This document shows, piece by piece, positions 1-12,700 of a stretch of 64,000 nt of DNA (position 1 is its first letter; every line of letters starts with the position of its first letter). The notes below the pieces were generated by a model, which had not been told where the DNA came from, ran no database searches, and saw only the letters and a list, made by a program, of their open reading frames with translations. The position numbers were made by a program, and so were the translations under genes. The stretch comes from Rhynchonema sp. JSB1_4 (Eukaryota; Nematoda; Chromadorea; Monhysterida; Xyalidae): contig JASAMV010006751.1 in assembly GCA_030248065.1 (NCBI GenBank), positions 1 to 64,000 on the forward strand. Reading direction: 5' to 3'.

Positions 1-54
1 TATCGCGATGGCCGTTTACGCTGTGTTGCGGACCAGGTTGGGCCAATCATAGGT

Positions 55-400
55 AGGTGGTAGAGGTAGTGTACTGGGAGCTCGGGGGGGAATCCGGTTT
101 CGGGGAGGGGGGAAGAATTTTCGGGGCGGGGTAGGGTACAACCCCCAGTTTTTTCGGGTGCCTGCTTTGATGCTCAAAAAAGTGCATATATCGCGCGCAA
201 CGCGAGAATTTTTGCACTTTTCAGGGTTTTCGGTCGCACTCCGGGGATTTTTTACCGCTAAAAATGGCATTTTGGGGGGTAAAAATCGGGGCGGGGTAGG
301 GTACCAGGGCGGGGCGGGGTAAGGGGGAGGGTACAAGAGCGGGGCGGGTAGGGGGTAGCGTACCAGGCCGGGGCGGGTAAGGTAGCCATTGGGGTGGGCA
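55..400. repeat. G-rich low-complexity repeat
   Basis: The stretch repeats short modules such as GGGTACCAGGGCGGGGCGGG several times and is strongly G-rich on the plus strand. The long minus-strand open frame over it is proline-rich only because of this composition and shows no homology I recognise. The rest of the sequence up to about 760 holds no gene that I can see. Confidence 0.5.
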
Positions 401-762
401 CCCCCCACCCCAGCTTAGACACCGCCACCCATACTAGCGGGAGGGGTCACATGAGCTCCGTAATTCCCCGACTTAATCGGAAAAGTCCCCAGCGGGGGTT
501 GGGTTGAGCATTACTCTCACAGTCAGACCTCTCACAAGTAATGACCTTCCATGGCAAAATCGTGTGTTTTTATCTCATTTTTCTGAAATCGTCACCCATA
601 ATTAGAATTTTGAATTTTTCGCCTGAAAAGATTGAAAAATACTTATTTTTTGCCTGTTTTCGCCAAAATTGCTTTGGTTTTTTACTTTGGCCAACTTTGA
701 CTCGTAGACGTGATTCCACCAAGCTGGGCTTGGCTTTTCCCATTATTTTTCTCCTCGACGAG

Positions 763-2339
763 CAGCGCGTCTGGGAGCTGGGGCTTCCTCGTAAAGGAAC
801 ATGAACCGCCGCTACCAAGGTACACGATCAGGACATTCTTCTCATACGGCATAAATTTGAGGTCGGCTACTTCGGCTGCAATATTGTGCGAGTACACTAA
901 CAGCCGCGCCAGGTACACTAACCGCCTCAATTTTTGCCTAAATTCGGCATTATTAGGCCTAAAATGGGCATTTTTAGGCTTAAAATGGGTGATTTTTAGT
1001 TACTAATGCTAAAAGTTGCGAAATACCCTTTTTATGAAAATTTTTCCAAAAGGGGCTAAAATCTGGTTAATTTTTCACCAAAAAGCAGTGGTGATACTGG
1101 AATGGGCAACCGGGCAATGCCCAAGGCGTCTAAAAGTGCCCACGGCAGATTTTGCCAAAAGTGCCCATGGACAGTTCAATGTCCCTTCAAATGCCCATGG
1201 ACAAAGGCAGTGGCGCAACAGCCATATGGGCACCTTGTCAGGTGCCCATAGTCAATTTGGAGGTGGTGGTCAATTCAAAAAAGTTATGCTAGGTGGTCAA
1301 TTCAAAAATGGTGCCGATGGCACTTTTGTGAGTTTTCAGTGGCGATGGTATCTTTTTGAACATGGAAGCGCGAAGAAAACGCGGTTTCTAACGACAAAGA
1401 GCGAAAAAATCTAAAAATTTCGCGCTGCGCGCGTTTCTTCCTGTTTCCTTTTGTGTCAATGTTGCCCATACTCGGTCAAAGTAGCCGTAGACCCTGCTAC
1501 TCCACTACAGAGCAGCAAGACTTATCAGTGTTCATTACAACACGCCGCGATTTGATCGGTCTCGGTATAAAACAGGGGGGCTTCAAAGTTCACCTGCCGA
1601 CGATCAAACGCAGTTAGAGTCTTAGTGAATCGGGCACAGTGTGTTTGTTGGCGAACTCCAGACCAAATGAGATGTGAAAGACAGTCGGTCATGATTTACA
1701 AATAAAAAACACCTGTTAAATACGCCCAAACAGCCATTTACCAGCAAATATCTTGAAATCTAAAATTTTTAGCTTGGTGTGATGTTCAGTAACAGTTCTC
1801 TTCATCCAGTCTGAGAGCAATTGTAATTAGTAAGGGGCACATTCAGGGGGCAGAAGGCCCGTGCTCCCCTTGACAGTTTCGCCAGACTGAATGGGCAGTG
1901 TCTGGGATCCCTCGCCCCACACAACCCCCCTACGTTTGGCAGTGGACAGAAGGCATTCCCCGACTCCCACCCGCAGAGCAGGGACATCCCCCCGATTTTG
2001 CCCCGAAAGCGTCACCTTTTGACCATGATGACCAAATCAGTGGTGGCTTTGCTTACAATACTCAAACTCCCTCGCGCGCCAAAACTTGCGCAAAAAGAAC
2101 AGAAATCGGTGAAAGCGATGAGAAAATTTACAATGTTGGTTTTACGGACAGCACACCAGGAAAAATGCATTTTTCCAAAAGTGCCCAGACTGACTCCAAA
2201 ACCTGTGTGCGCCACTGTCAAAAAGTGACTTTTTCCTGAATTTGGGTCTTCCCCCCTTCCCCCATGGAGGTACATTAACCGCCGCACGGAAAAAAAGGCT
2301 AGATGCGCTAACCGCCGCACCGGACCAGGAACTACACTG
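763..2339. mobile_element. hAT-like non-autonomous element, interrupted by another insertion
   Basis: The right end reads CCAGGAACTACACTG, the terminus shared with the elements at 28361-28900, 55458-55850 and 56397-57471. The left end, at 763, is a diverged copy (CAGCGCGTCTGGGAGCTGG). The flanks tcgacgag (755-762) and tcgaccag (2340-2347) match at 7 of 8 bases, as expected for an 8-bp target-site duplication. Internal blocks, such as the TTTAGGCCTAAAATGGGC motif, recur in the other copies. No transposase frame is present. The interior is split by a second insertion at 1086-2217. Confidence 0.6.
1086..2217. mobile_element. Nested hAT-like non-autonomous insertion
   Basis: A 1.13-kb insert splits the surrounding element exactly where its other copies read continuously through CAAAAAGTGAC. 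The ends are CAGTGG and CCACTG. The flanks ccaaaaag (1078-1085) and tcaaaaag (2218-2225) form a 7/8 target duplication. The interior repeats a GTGCCCATGG-like motif and has no recognisable coding region. The superfamily is inferred only from the end bases and the 8-bp duplication. Confidence 0.6.
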
Positions 2340-2399
2340 TCGACCAGTACAAACCTGACCGTGCTATGGAGTACCAAATCAATTGTTTGTTGTTTGCAG

Positions 2400-2715
2400 T
2401 TCGCCCGCTGGTCAGCGTTGGGCGCAGGCATCATCTACGGCTGGTATCGCTATCGTCAACTGTGCGCGCAACACGTGCAAGTCAGGGACTACGAACACAA
2501 ACAAGATCTGGCCGAACAGCACATGCAGGCGAAGATTAAGAAATGGATGCTGATCGGTGCGTTTTATATGGACGTTCTTGGAGCACAATTTGCAGAAATG
2601 TGACTGAGTTTTGATTCCAGAATCAACACAAGATGTTCTGCAAGAGTTCGGGCTCGAAGCCAGCGACGAAATGCTGAAAGGCTTCGGCGTCGATGTCGGC
2701 GACAAGAAACATTAG
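2400..2715 (+). CDS. ATP5ME: ATP synthase subunit e, mitochondrial (3' two exons)
   Basis: Subunit e is a small inner-membrane subunit of mitochondrial F1Fo-ATP synthase that helps its dimerisation. Exons are 2400-2556 and 2621-2715, joined in phase 1 with GT-AG ends. The translation starts FARWSALGAGIIYGWYRY, the single membrane helix of the family. An Arg/Tyr turn, a charged helix (HKQDLAEQHMQAKIKK) and a short acidic tail ending DVGDKKH follow. About 83 residues are visible; human subunit e has about 69. The start codon and the first roughly ten residues must lie on an upstream exon, which I could not find. The transposon-like block at 763-2339 lies in the presumed first intron. The next gene on the same strand starts 575 bp downstream. 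Confidence 0.75.
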
Positions 2716-3289
2716 CATTCATGTACTTATGTTTGTTGTCGGATATGGTAGTCATTATTGTTTGCTCATGCGCAGAACCACATAGAACGTGTACCTAAAC
2801 TAAAAATCGTCAGACTATCCTGAAGTAACTTTGGCTGTTGTTCAAACGTAACGTATCTGTGCAAAAATTACAGAATACTTTGTTGCCTGAGCTTGATGTG
2901 CGTGTTATGCTGAAATTAATAGTCGTCTATATCTGAATAGGTAGGTAGCGTCATTTGTACCATATTATAGCTGTTCATACACTGCCTGTTCTTTTATCGG
3001 CTTACTTTCTAACAAAGCCGCTATCCGTATTTCATTGTTAGCGCAGTTACGTTCCCATACCATCCGTGTATAAAAATAAACCTGAAAAACAACCATGCTT
3101 CGTTATTGCCAATGCCAACCGAATGGTTAGTAACAACCGCAGCTGTCATCATGACTGTTACCTTGGTTACGTATCATCGCGCTTCTATTTTTTCTCAATG
3201 ATAACGCCGGGTCATTTGAGTTGTGAAAGTTTAGCGTTCCTCAACTTTAGGACTCGTTGCCGCCGAGGTTCGGGTGTTGCAACGAGGCA
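2716..3289. other. Intergenic region, ATP5ME to WDR45B
   Basis: I see no gene here. An AATAAA-like hexamer near 3073 could serve the upstream gene's 3' end. The sequence just before the WDR45B start is open in frame but has no clear upstream exon. Confidence 0.4.
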
Positions 3290-5317
3290 ATGGCGAGTGA
3301 AAGCCCTGTTTTTTCGCACGATCTCAGCGTTCAATCGGTGTCGTTCAACCAGGATTTCGGCTGCTTTGCCTGTGGCCTGACGAACGGATTTGCCGTTTTC
3401 AACAGCGAACCGCTGAAATGCAACGAGAAGCAAGGTTTGTGGTTGGGTCTGAGCAACGCATGAGGCCTGGGTGAATAAGTGCTGCCGTATCGGGCACTTT
3501 TTGCAGGAGCGTGTTGATGAGTTACATTCGTGGTCAGTAATAATTATTTTCGTTATAGAGATCGGTGGTGGCATTCGAATCGTCGAGATGTTGTTTCGTT
3601 GCAACTGTTTGGCATTGGTGGGGGGTGGCGATGATCCTGTGTTTCCGGAAAACTACGGTGAGTTTTTGAGAGTCAAAACGCAATGCGGTTGTGATGTGTG
3701 TCACAATCTAAATTCCGCCGGGGTACAATTTGCCCCCTGATGTCAGAATTTAACCGTATTTTTTATATGGAATACCTCAACAGGCTTAGGCTCAAATTTT
3801 TAGCACTTCCTAAGCTTCCAATGTTTCGCTCGCGAATATGAATCTTGGGTGCGAATTGCTGTAAACAATGGTAACAAAAACGAACATTGATGATTGTGCC
3901 TTGAATGGCAGTGCTCATCTGGGACGACACATCCAAACGTATCATTGCGCAACTCGATCTTGGCGAGCCCGTTCTTGGTGTCCGTCTGCGTCGCGACCGT
4001 ATTGTTGTGGTGCTGCACACGGTGCTCAAAGTGTACACGCTCACACAAACACCGAAATTGTTGCATACGTTCGAAACCGGTGCTAATCCCAATGGTTGGT
4101 TGCCTGTTGCTGTTGTGATGGTTATTTGTGTTGTCGTTGCGTGCGGCTTGCACGTTTATTATGGGAAATTGAGACAGCTCCTTTGTCAAGGCGGGCAGTC
4201 ATGGTTTTTAGCGGGGTTGTATCGGTACGGTATGAACGTGAAAACCTTTGAACTTCCGTTGGCGGTTGGGTATAAAGATTCCGTATTTTTATACAACAGC
4301 ACTAGGTGATGCACAATTTTCAACATTGTATTGCAACTGAGGTGTTGTCAGGTGTGTGCTGCCTTAGTCCATCCAGTCAACGTGGTCTGCTTGTGTATCC
4401 CTCCAAGCAGCAGTCTGGCAGTGTCACTATGATCGATCTTACCAATGTTGAGCCGCTCACGTATGAGATCGACGCGCACGAAACACAAGTGGCTTGTTTG
4501 GCACTGAATGCTAGTGGTTGGTGTTTCGGTGTTTTTTGAAACTCTTAAAAACCCTTTAATTTTATGATTATTTAAAGATTTTGAAACGTTCGGTCACTTT
4601 ATCAGGAATTTTGCTGGCAACCGCTTCCAAGAAAGGCACCATCATTCGAGTGTTCCATACCAAAACGACGGACAAGTTGTTCGAATTTCGTCGTGGCACA
4701 AGCCCGGCGTCGATATTTTGGTACGATTTGTCGTGGTCTTCGACTTTTTCAACAAGATTACATGTCTGTTTCACTGCTTTTCAGTGTATCCTTTTCTCGT
4801 GACTCGAGTCTGATGTCTGTTGTGAGCAATCACGGCACCATACATGTCTACTCAGTGGTGATGCCTGATTTCAACGACCAGCAACTGCGACGGTATGGCG
4901 GTATTAGCTTGATTTGGCTTTATCTGAAATTTAGTCAATCTATATGTATTTTTTTATTTGAGCGTCGAAAATCGTCAACGTTTCCTGCCTGGTCTGTTTA
5001 CGGGGGCGGCACACAACGGCGCTGCGCCGAGTCTGATCAAGATTCACATGCCGCAGGCGGACAAATACAAAAAGTTGAACAAACGACATCGCGACCAGTT
5101 TCCGCAGACCGTCTGTGCGTTCGGAGCGGATAGCAAATCGATTCTGGGTATGTTTGTTTGAATGACAAGATTCCTTCTTAAACGGCATTTTGGTGGTGCT
5201 GAAATGTTCGCCCTGTTTGCAGTGGTATCGGCAGACGGCACCTACTGCAAGTATAAATTCGATCTGAAAACACGGGAATGCACGCGCGTGAATTACGCAA
5301 AGTTTATCAACGAATAA
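3290..5317 (+). CDS. WDR45B: WD-repeat PROPPIN, WDR45B/WIPI3-like
   Basis: PROPPINs are seven-bladed beta-propellers that bind PI3P and PI(3,5)P2 on membranes and act in autophagosome formation. Exons are 3290-3434, 3559-3657, 3912-4094, 4352-4516, 4606-4720, 4785-4892, 4963-5147 and 5223-5317. They join in frame to 364 residues, close to WIPI3 (344) and WIPI4 (360). The diagnostic phosphoinositide-binding motif is FRRG at residues 225-228. Blade 1-2 sequences [18 protein letters not shown] and RRDRIVVVL favour WDR45B over WDR45, although the segment after FRRG (GTSPAS) is WDR45-like. The N-terminus ([11 protein letters not shown]) follows from the first ATG that keeps the family frame. Introns 3 and 4 begin GTTGGT, a donor form frequent in this window. 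Confidence 0.93.
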
Positions 5318-5992
5318 TAAGATTGCCCACAACAACCTAGTCCATAACCACGATCACGATTTCTTTTGTTATTTTCGTCGCTAGATAAGACTGGCTGTGA
5401 TAAAGTGACATTCTAGTTGTTGTGCCTTCGGATTCTGAATTCGACCCTGATTGGTGCCAGAGTGGGGCATTTTTGTGGGATTTTGTTTATGTTTTGTGCT
5501 AAAGTGTCTCGCTTCGCTATCGCTACTCAGATGTTAGTGCATAAGTCAACTTCATGTTATATCGTATGTTCTTGTCGTTACTAACTGTCATTGTACCTGG
5601 TTGGTTTTTCTCATTTACGGCGTATTATTTTGACAAAACAGTTCTCTTTGACAACATTCGGTGCATCGATAACACATGAATAAACTGTTGGACGTTTCCA
5701 GTTGTGAAGCTGTTTTCCTAACTTCATGTGGTTTCCGACCAATCGTAAACTATTTGCTGCCCTACATCTTCAAATCCTGAAGCATTTTATACTCAATTTT
5801 ATATGTTGTGCCCCAGTTCGTACGAAATGTTGTCCTTGTCGTCCGTTTGTCGTGCAGCGTTGTTTGCGCACTGCTCTGCTGCATCAACAGCCAGCCGGAC
5901 GTTGCACACCAGCGCAGTTATCAGGTTGGGATGACCGATGACAACTGACGAAGAACTTAGGCTGGCCGCCGTAAATTTATAAATTCGCTTTA
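5318..5992. other. 3' flank of WDR45B
   Basis: I see no coding region. An AATAAA hexamer at 5679-5684, 362 bases after the stop codon, is the best candidate poly(A) signal for WDR45B. Confidence 0.4.
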
Positions 5993-6286
5993 GGGCGGAC
6001 TTATGTTGAACGTGGAAACCGGAACACGGAAATATTTCCGTGCTTTGCGTTCCGTGAAAAATTTTCAAAATCACGGAACACGGAAGTATTTTCGTGGCAC
6101 GGAACACAAATAACACGGGCATGCAAACGGTGCTTTTTTGCTTTGCTTTTGATGACAAAGGCCAGCGTGCTGAAGTCAAATGTTTGTGTGTTGACGCGAA
6201 CAGCAATAATGTTCAAGGAAATATTTCCGTGTTCCGTGAAAATAAAAAACCGTGTTCCGGTTTCCCTGTTTAACCTAAGTCCGCCC
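5993..6286. mobile_element. PIF/Harbinger-type MITE
   Basis: A 294-bp element has near-identical inverted ends of about 38 bp, starting GGGCGGACTTA and ending TAAGTCCGCCC. It is flanked by TTA on both sides (5990-5992 and 6287-6289). A TTA duplication with GG-starting ends is the PIF/Harbinger signature. The subterminal region repeats the CCGGAACACGGAAA motif in both orientations. No transposase is present. Confidence 0.65.
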
Positions 6287-6316
6287 TTAGTAGAGCATAA
6301 TACGCCCCATAGTTAA

Positions 6317-8042
6317 AGTGACTCTACAATTGATCGTTGACAGCGTTTGTTTGCAGTCATTTTTTCAGGAAATGAAGACTAGGTATCAGAAACCCAGATT
6401 TAGGGAATAGATTTTCAAGTCGTTGCTTTGTGATGTTTCACGGAGCCCACATTTTTACAGGAAGAGAAAAAATGAAAAAAGTTTGAGGCAGGCCTGTGCG
6501 ATACACAAGGTAATCCTATAGAAGATATTTTCAGCGTTTTATACTCAGATCTTTTTCTGTTAAACGAGATATAAAGCATTGTGCGAAACGCCATGTGTGA
6601 TAAATAATAAACGAAACACTCCAAAAAATCAAGCCTTTTTAAAGCCCCCTTTTACTCTAAGCATAATTTTAAGCATCTGTGGTGAATGAAATAAGTTGTC
6701 AATTAGAAATAAAACTCGTCTAATTATCTAGTATTCAGGATGTGCTTTTCGTTTTTCAAAACCCTACACAGCTCACACAATGTTTACCACAACATGCGCA
6801 AGGCAGCCATTCAGATCACGCACAGCGCACACACAACGACAACACACAGCCGGCCGGGGATAATGTTTCAGCTTTGTGTGTGTGCGCTGTGGGAATGGGT
6901 GCCTTGCGCATGTTGTGGTAAACATTGTGTGAGCTGTGTAGGGTTTTGAAAAACGAAAAGCACATCCTGAATACTAGATAATTAGACGAGTTTTATTTCT
7001 AATTGATGATGATGATGATGATTCGTGGGCAGGCGCGGCGAGTCGCGCCAGTGTGGAACCCCATGGTAGGGATTTTTACACAGGCCCAGCAACTTGGAGA
7101 CCATTATTCTGTGTAGAACAGATCCCCGTTCATTGTGTGATGTGTGCTGCCTGTGACAGGACTGTTCCTATTTCTATGCTGCACTATGCCGAAATTCTAA
7201 TCAAAACGTGTAGTCTCCCTAATAAATTCGGCCACCCTTTAGTGTCGCGAGCTTCATCCAGGGTGACTGTTTCTGGCCCAAGATTTGTTTTCAGACGTTT
7301 TGCAGGCCGAGGCACTTAACACAGAAAATGTTCGACGGTTTCCATTTTGTGGTTGTGCCTTCCCATGCCCATGGCTAGTTTGGGGAGATCTGGTCCAACG
7401 GCCCTCTGCCCATGCAGGCCGTCTTCGTTCCATTAAACTGTTAGGAACTCTGTGGCTATTGTCGTGTTTGTGCTGTGACCAGGGGTGAAAAAGGAAAGTA
7501 GAGATGGTACAGCACTGGCGGGCGTCTGTTGCCGACTGTGGTGGCAAACGCTGTGTTGAGCTGTGAAGCTGTGCTTGGCCGATCTTGGCTAGCTTGAATG
7601 AACCTTGATCGTTTCCACCCGTCACCACGAGGAGGTGACAGCTACTGCAACGGGCTATTTCTAATTGACAACTTATTTCATTCACCACAGATGCTTAAAA
7701 TTATGCTAGAGTAAAAGGGTGCTTTAAAAAGGCTTGATTTTTTGGAGTGTTTCGTTTATTATTTATCACACATGGCGTTTCGCACAATGCTTTATATCTC
7801 GTTTAACAGAAAAAGATCTGAGTATAAAATATCTTCTATTGGATTACCTTGTGTATCGCACAGGCCTGCCTCAAACTTTTTTCATTTTTTCTCTTCCTGT
7901 AAAAATGTGTGAGCTCCGTGAAACATCACAAAGCAACGACTTGAAAATCTATTCCCTAAATCTGGGTTTCTGATACCTAGTCTTTATTTTCTGAAAAAAT
8001 GACTGCAAACAAACGCGGTCAACGATCAATTGTAGAGTCACT
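6317..8042. mobile_element. Long-TIR element with TTAA target site
   Basis: The left arm (6317 to about 6709) reappears as its reverse complement at about 7660-8042, giving inverted repeats close to 390 bp with only scattered differences. Both outer ends abut TTAA (6313-6316 and 8043-8046), the target used by piggyBac-like transposons. The end bases (AGTGACTCTACAATTG) are not the CCC start typical of that family. The interior holds no transposase. A second palindrome is nested beside the inner end of the left arm. Confidence 0.6.
6698..7006. mobile_element. Nested palindromic MITE
   Basis: An almost perfect inverted repeat with arms of about 120 bases lies at the inner edge of the larger element's left arm. 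It includes TTAGACGAG/CTCGTCTAA and the CAGGATGTGCTTTTCG arm with its complement. A GATGATGATGATGAT run follows immediately on the right. Confidence 0.5.
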
Positions 8043-8171
8043 TTAATGTCGAGTTTTAACCCGAACGTTATCCACGCGCAGTTCTGATGCATTGCGTACA
8101 GCTGTCTGGCCGCGTGTATCTGTTGCCCGAATGTTTCTAAAATTGACTTTCCGGTTTAGGTCTGGGCAGTG

Positions 8172-8550
8172 CTCGAACGGGATCGGGATCCGGAATATTA
8201 ATCGGGATTTCTTACCTTACCGATATTGAAATTTTCGGGATCAGGATTACAGTTTTTGGCACAGTACGAACCACATCGAAAATGTTTCATTTTTGCACCC
8301 CGTGGTCGGGCCGGATTATAAAATATCCGCAGTAACAATAAGGCTAAATGGTACCAATATCGACCATTTGTATTTCACATTTATGTTGTCGTACTTGTTT
8401 TTGTATCATACAAAAGTGATACAACTCTACATTTAGCAGCTTCATAATCCCGATAAGAATGCAGGATTGGGATCTGGATCCGCAAAATTAATCGGGATCT
8501 TATCGGGATTGAGACTGTCCGAATCGGGACCGGGATCCCGTTCGAGTACG
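8172..8550. mobile_element. Diverged inverted-repeat element
   Basis: The outer blocks CTCGAACGGGATC (left) and GATCCCGTTCGAG (right) are reverse complements. They enclose ATCGGGAT-type repeats in both orientations. The copy is diverged, so I cannot define its exact ends or target duplication. The sequence is non-coding. Confidence 0.4.
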
Positions 8551-8757
8551 GCATCTGGGAATTAACCATGAGGCGTATCATATTGTATAAATTATTCGGC
8601 AGCGAAATTGTATGCTTGCCATACGGGTCGCAGGTTTTATTCCAACTAAAGGTGGAATTTTCGAAAAGATGTAACAAGAGTTTGGTGACAGGTCGCTGTC
8701 AAATCGGTAGGTGTGAGCTCAGTGTAAACGCGAAACATTGCCGGCTGTTGACAAGGA

Positions 8758-9708
8758 ATGTTTCAATTTACACCGAGCTTACGCCAACCGACCTTTCGAC
8801 CGGGCTTTCAGCCAGCTCCTGTTGCCTTGTTGACCGTTTCGAAAATTTCGCCCTAAGATCTCGCCTGTTTCACTCTCTGCAGTTCGCGCGCAATGAAGAA
8901 AACACGTCGTGAGAACGTCGAAGTGGCTCGGATGCGTGAGGAGCGGAAACGCAGGAAATTGATGAAACGAATCAGGGAGATTGAGTCGATGCCGAAAATG
9001 TTGAAGACAATCGACGAATGCGAAGTGGACGAGAAGCTGATGCAGAATTTAGAGTCGGTTAATTGATGTTCAGGAACCATAAGTGCCACTGCTGATGGGC
9101 ACTGATGCAGTTGGGCCCATCAGAAATGGCATTCATGGGTCCTGAACATCAATACGATGCGGTATTAGTACCCCACCCAGCTTAGTGTCTCGCTCGAGCT
9201 GCCTAACTGCTCTGGTGCAATTTCTAAAAGGCTTCATCAAACCACACATGAATGTTTACGAACGACTTGTGAAAATGCTCCGTCAAAGATGGTCTTTGTG
9301 ATGTTTCAGTGCCCGACGTCGGCCCCCTGTTGAACTAAGCCCCGACGAATGCGACCAACGAGCACGGGCATTCAAGGATTACCAACGATACCGAGCACGA
9401 GAGGCACAAAGGGAACGGGACGCATTGACGGACCGATTTAGGGCACAAGCCATTGCGTTGCAGCAACTGAAGGCAGTTAGTCCACGGCTGTATCAAGCTG
9501 CCATTCAGGTGGGGTTGCTTGCATGTCGTTTTGTTCAGGATGGGAATTTTCTATTTTTGTTTTTTTTCCACAAAATGCGCTTCTGTTTCAGCCGGATATG
9601 TCTCTAATCGGTATGAGCCAGAGCGGACCTCGATACACGCCTCCTATCAAGGACTATGATCCCATGGATGGAGATTACGATGACACCACCAAGAAATATG
9701 TGTTCTGA
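8758..9708 (+). CDS. MRPL40: Mitochondrial large ribosomal subunit protein mL40
   Basis: mL40 is a component of the mitochondrial large ribosomal subunit. Exons are 8758-8828, 8883-9053, 9310-9508 and 9592-9708, giving 185 residues (human 206). The C-terminal signature GPRYTPPIKDYDP followed by DGDYDD.TKKY matches the family. The middle block RRRPPVELSPDE, followed by a long Arg/Glu/Gln-rich helix, is also typical. The N-terminus (MFQFTPSLRQPTFRPGF) is basic and poor in acidic residues, as expected of a mitochondrial presequence. Exon 2 could also run four bases longer to TCG|GTTAAT, but only the AGA|GTCGGT donor keeps frame. Intron 2 holds a small hairpin (9063-9152). A cluster of AATAAA-like signals around 9868 could end the transcript. 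Confidence 0.9.
9063..9152. repeat. Hairpin inside MRPL40 intron 2
   Basis: TTGATGTTCAGGAACCAT on the left and ATGGGTCCTGAACATCAA on the right are inverted copies with one mismatch. They enclose about 54 bases that themselves repeat GATGGGC/GCCCATC. This fits a very short MITE or a foldback remnant. Confidence 0.45.
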
Positions 9709-12700
9709 TCTGATCCATGTCACAAAAGTTTGTTTTTGAAAACCAAACCGCAACAATACCGCTCAATTTTTCAATGATTTTTTTCTATTCATAGTATTGA
9801 ATGAATGAAAATACAAGCATGGCAATATAAATGGATCATTATCATCAACATCATAGTAATCTTGAATCATGAAAAATAAATGAAATGACAAATCAATCCG
9901 CATCAAAATGTGTGCGTGTGATGATAAACGTTCGCACGCCAAAAAAGGGACAAAAATCTAGGACACGAAGATGACCAAAATAACATATGTAATGTATTGG
10001 GACACTAACGCAACAATGACACGTATAGTTGGTGGTGGTGATGGTTGTATGTACATCTAAATAATAATCCAAAAATAATGTCAAAAATATGCACAGCAAA
10101 ATTTCGTAAGATTGAACATCAACTCAACTCGCATCGTACACACCACAAATTGAAACCGATGAACAATGGCAACCCAAACATACCAAAACAGTAGCAATAA
10201 CATTAATGTATTATACTAGATTTGAAATGTTGCACACAGCTAACAGCACAATATGAGGTTCATAATAAAAGCTGGGAAATACACACTTGGAGCTTTGGGT
10301 ATCGGATCACACATTATGTACAACTGGAAGGGAAAACGTTTCAAGTTTCACCAGCGCGGGTTTTTTGTGATCCGATGACCAAGCACTTACTAGCACTCAG
10401 TAAGCAAGGCAAGGTGAACACGCACAAAATGATAATTATAATTATTTTGAACATTCTTGAGAGAAACCGAACCATCTGTGAAAAATATAATATGCACATT
10501 GTGCTATCATGTTGTAGTTTTAGTATACTGGTTATGAATGCATAAACGAACCACAGTGTATCCCATGAGTAGAGAAGTTAATCACTACATAAAGTCGCAC
10601 AAGCAACAAATTATGATGATGAAAATGATAAAGAGAATTTTTATTTAAAAAATGCATAAATACGAAATGAGCCCGACAGACTAACAGGATGATCGACGTT
10701 GGAGAGAGAACACGGGTTACTGTAAGCAGATGATAATACATGTTTGATGACAATCTCACTTAGATATGAGCCTAATCCGAACTTGATTACTGTTATTTGC
10801 GTCCCAGCCTCGCGCGTGTTAAGCCGAGTGGGAACCATAAAATAATACTCGGGGTAGACAGACTTGTTTACTGCAAATAATGGGCGTCACTTACGGTCGG
10901 TCACTACCAGCGTTAAATCACAATATACAATCGCAAACATAGATGGAGCGCGCGACGAGTCGAAAGAGAGAGAGATGTACGGGATTGTGGACTTATTCAT
11001 GGTTTCCTAATTATATACAAGCAAGTATGGTAACTGTGTATCGAAATGATTATTTTCAGAAAATATATTCACCAATAAGCATGAGCACACGAGATGCCGG
11101 CATGCCGTAACACAATGTTCGACCCTAAATCTTATTGTTACAATCATCGTTGACACAAGCACACATATGTAATAGTACAACAAGAACATTAACAGTCGTT
11201 ATGGGTTGTGGATCAAGCCAAGACACTGGTCACGTCACTATGACGAGTGAACCAAAATGCGTTGATCATACACATCAATGGGTTACGGTATATCAACGTC
11301 AGTCTGAGTATAAGCGTATACTGTACAAACCTTGGTAGTTTGGGTACATGAAATAGTCACAGAATGGTGTTGGTGAGCCTCCGAACACGAACAAACAAAC
11401 ACTGGGCGTGGACTTTTGGTGCTTCGACACAGAACTATTATAAAAAAATAAATGTACACCAATGATGATGAAAAAATGAACATGCACACAAAACACATGA
11501 TAATCAATCGAAAAAATGCACAAATTACAAGCCACAATGATGGAAAAACACACGATGAATGTTTGTAACCGTAGTTTGACAAGAACACAATTATATAATC
11601 TGCAGCATCTATGTGTACAAACATCAGCCACATAGTGGTATCCAGATCTAGACAAGCTCACAAACACAATGGGCCGGGTGGGTGTTTTGGATGTGGTCAA
11701 GTACAGGTGTGTCCGAAACATTCAATTGCAGAGATGGTTAGAATCGAATCAAGCCAATGTACAACCTAATAGGTCTATATATAGGTATTTATATATTTTT
11801 GCTATTGCCTATGCCTGCGATATGTGCAAAGGTAGTGGCTAGTCCTAAGCACAGCCCGTTGCCGGACCACGTACTGCGATGATAATAATAAATGAAACAG
11901 CAGAATTCTGAAAAAATTAAAGTTGATCTCCGAAATATCCTGTGTTTCGGCAATTTTGCAATGGCAATTTTGTCGTAAGTGCATTGGAACTAAGATGAGC
12001 TACGGCACAGCTACTATTTGTCATTAATACAGTAAATTGAATATCTAAGACGCACTTTCTTGAGGGTATAGAAATGCTCTCATGGACCCAAGATGGAGAA
12101 AGAAGGATAAGAAATTAAAGAACTGCAATGAATGACAACCTTGTGCCACCAACCTACCCCAACGACCATTGGCAAACAAATACGAACATCACAAATGAAT
12201 TACCAGGTGCAAAATACAATCAAAGACAAAATCAAAGCGAGAGAGACAGAGTGGAAGGGTGAACCAATGAATGAATAAAAACAATGAACCATGTTGAATG
12301 AACGGGGATATCAGTGAATGAGAATCAACGCAATGTGAGCGAACGGGGGTGCACGGGAAGATGCATCGCATTCGAAAAGCGGGAAGGTATATATTCAATT
12401 AATCAATCGACCAATCAATTCATTCAAACATGCTACAAATTTGTACACAATCAAACAAAACGAGGAAAAGCACTGACGGATGAACACAGCAGAGAAACAT
12501 GGGTGACATGAAACATTACGCACACATGAATGACCCTAAGTGTAGTATGAATGAATGTTGAATTCAAGCACGAGTGTCATATATGAAGACCAGACCACAG
12601 TTAATTTTGCCCCGGACAGAGGAGACCTTGGGTTTTTGTTTGTTGCTGTTTTCTTTTAATTTTATAAAATATGCAAAAAGACTATAATCGCTGTACATGG

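Noticed and set aside
16..408. Proline-rich 130-codon minus-strand frame
   Set aside because: It is a translation of a G-rich simple repeat.
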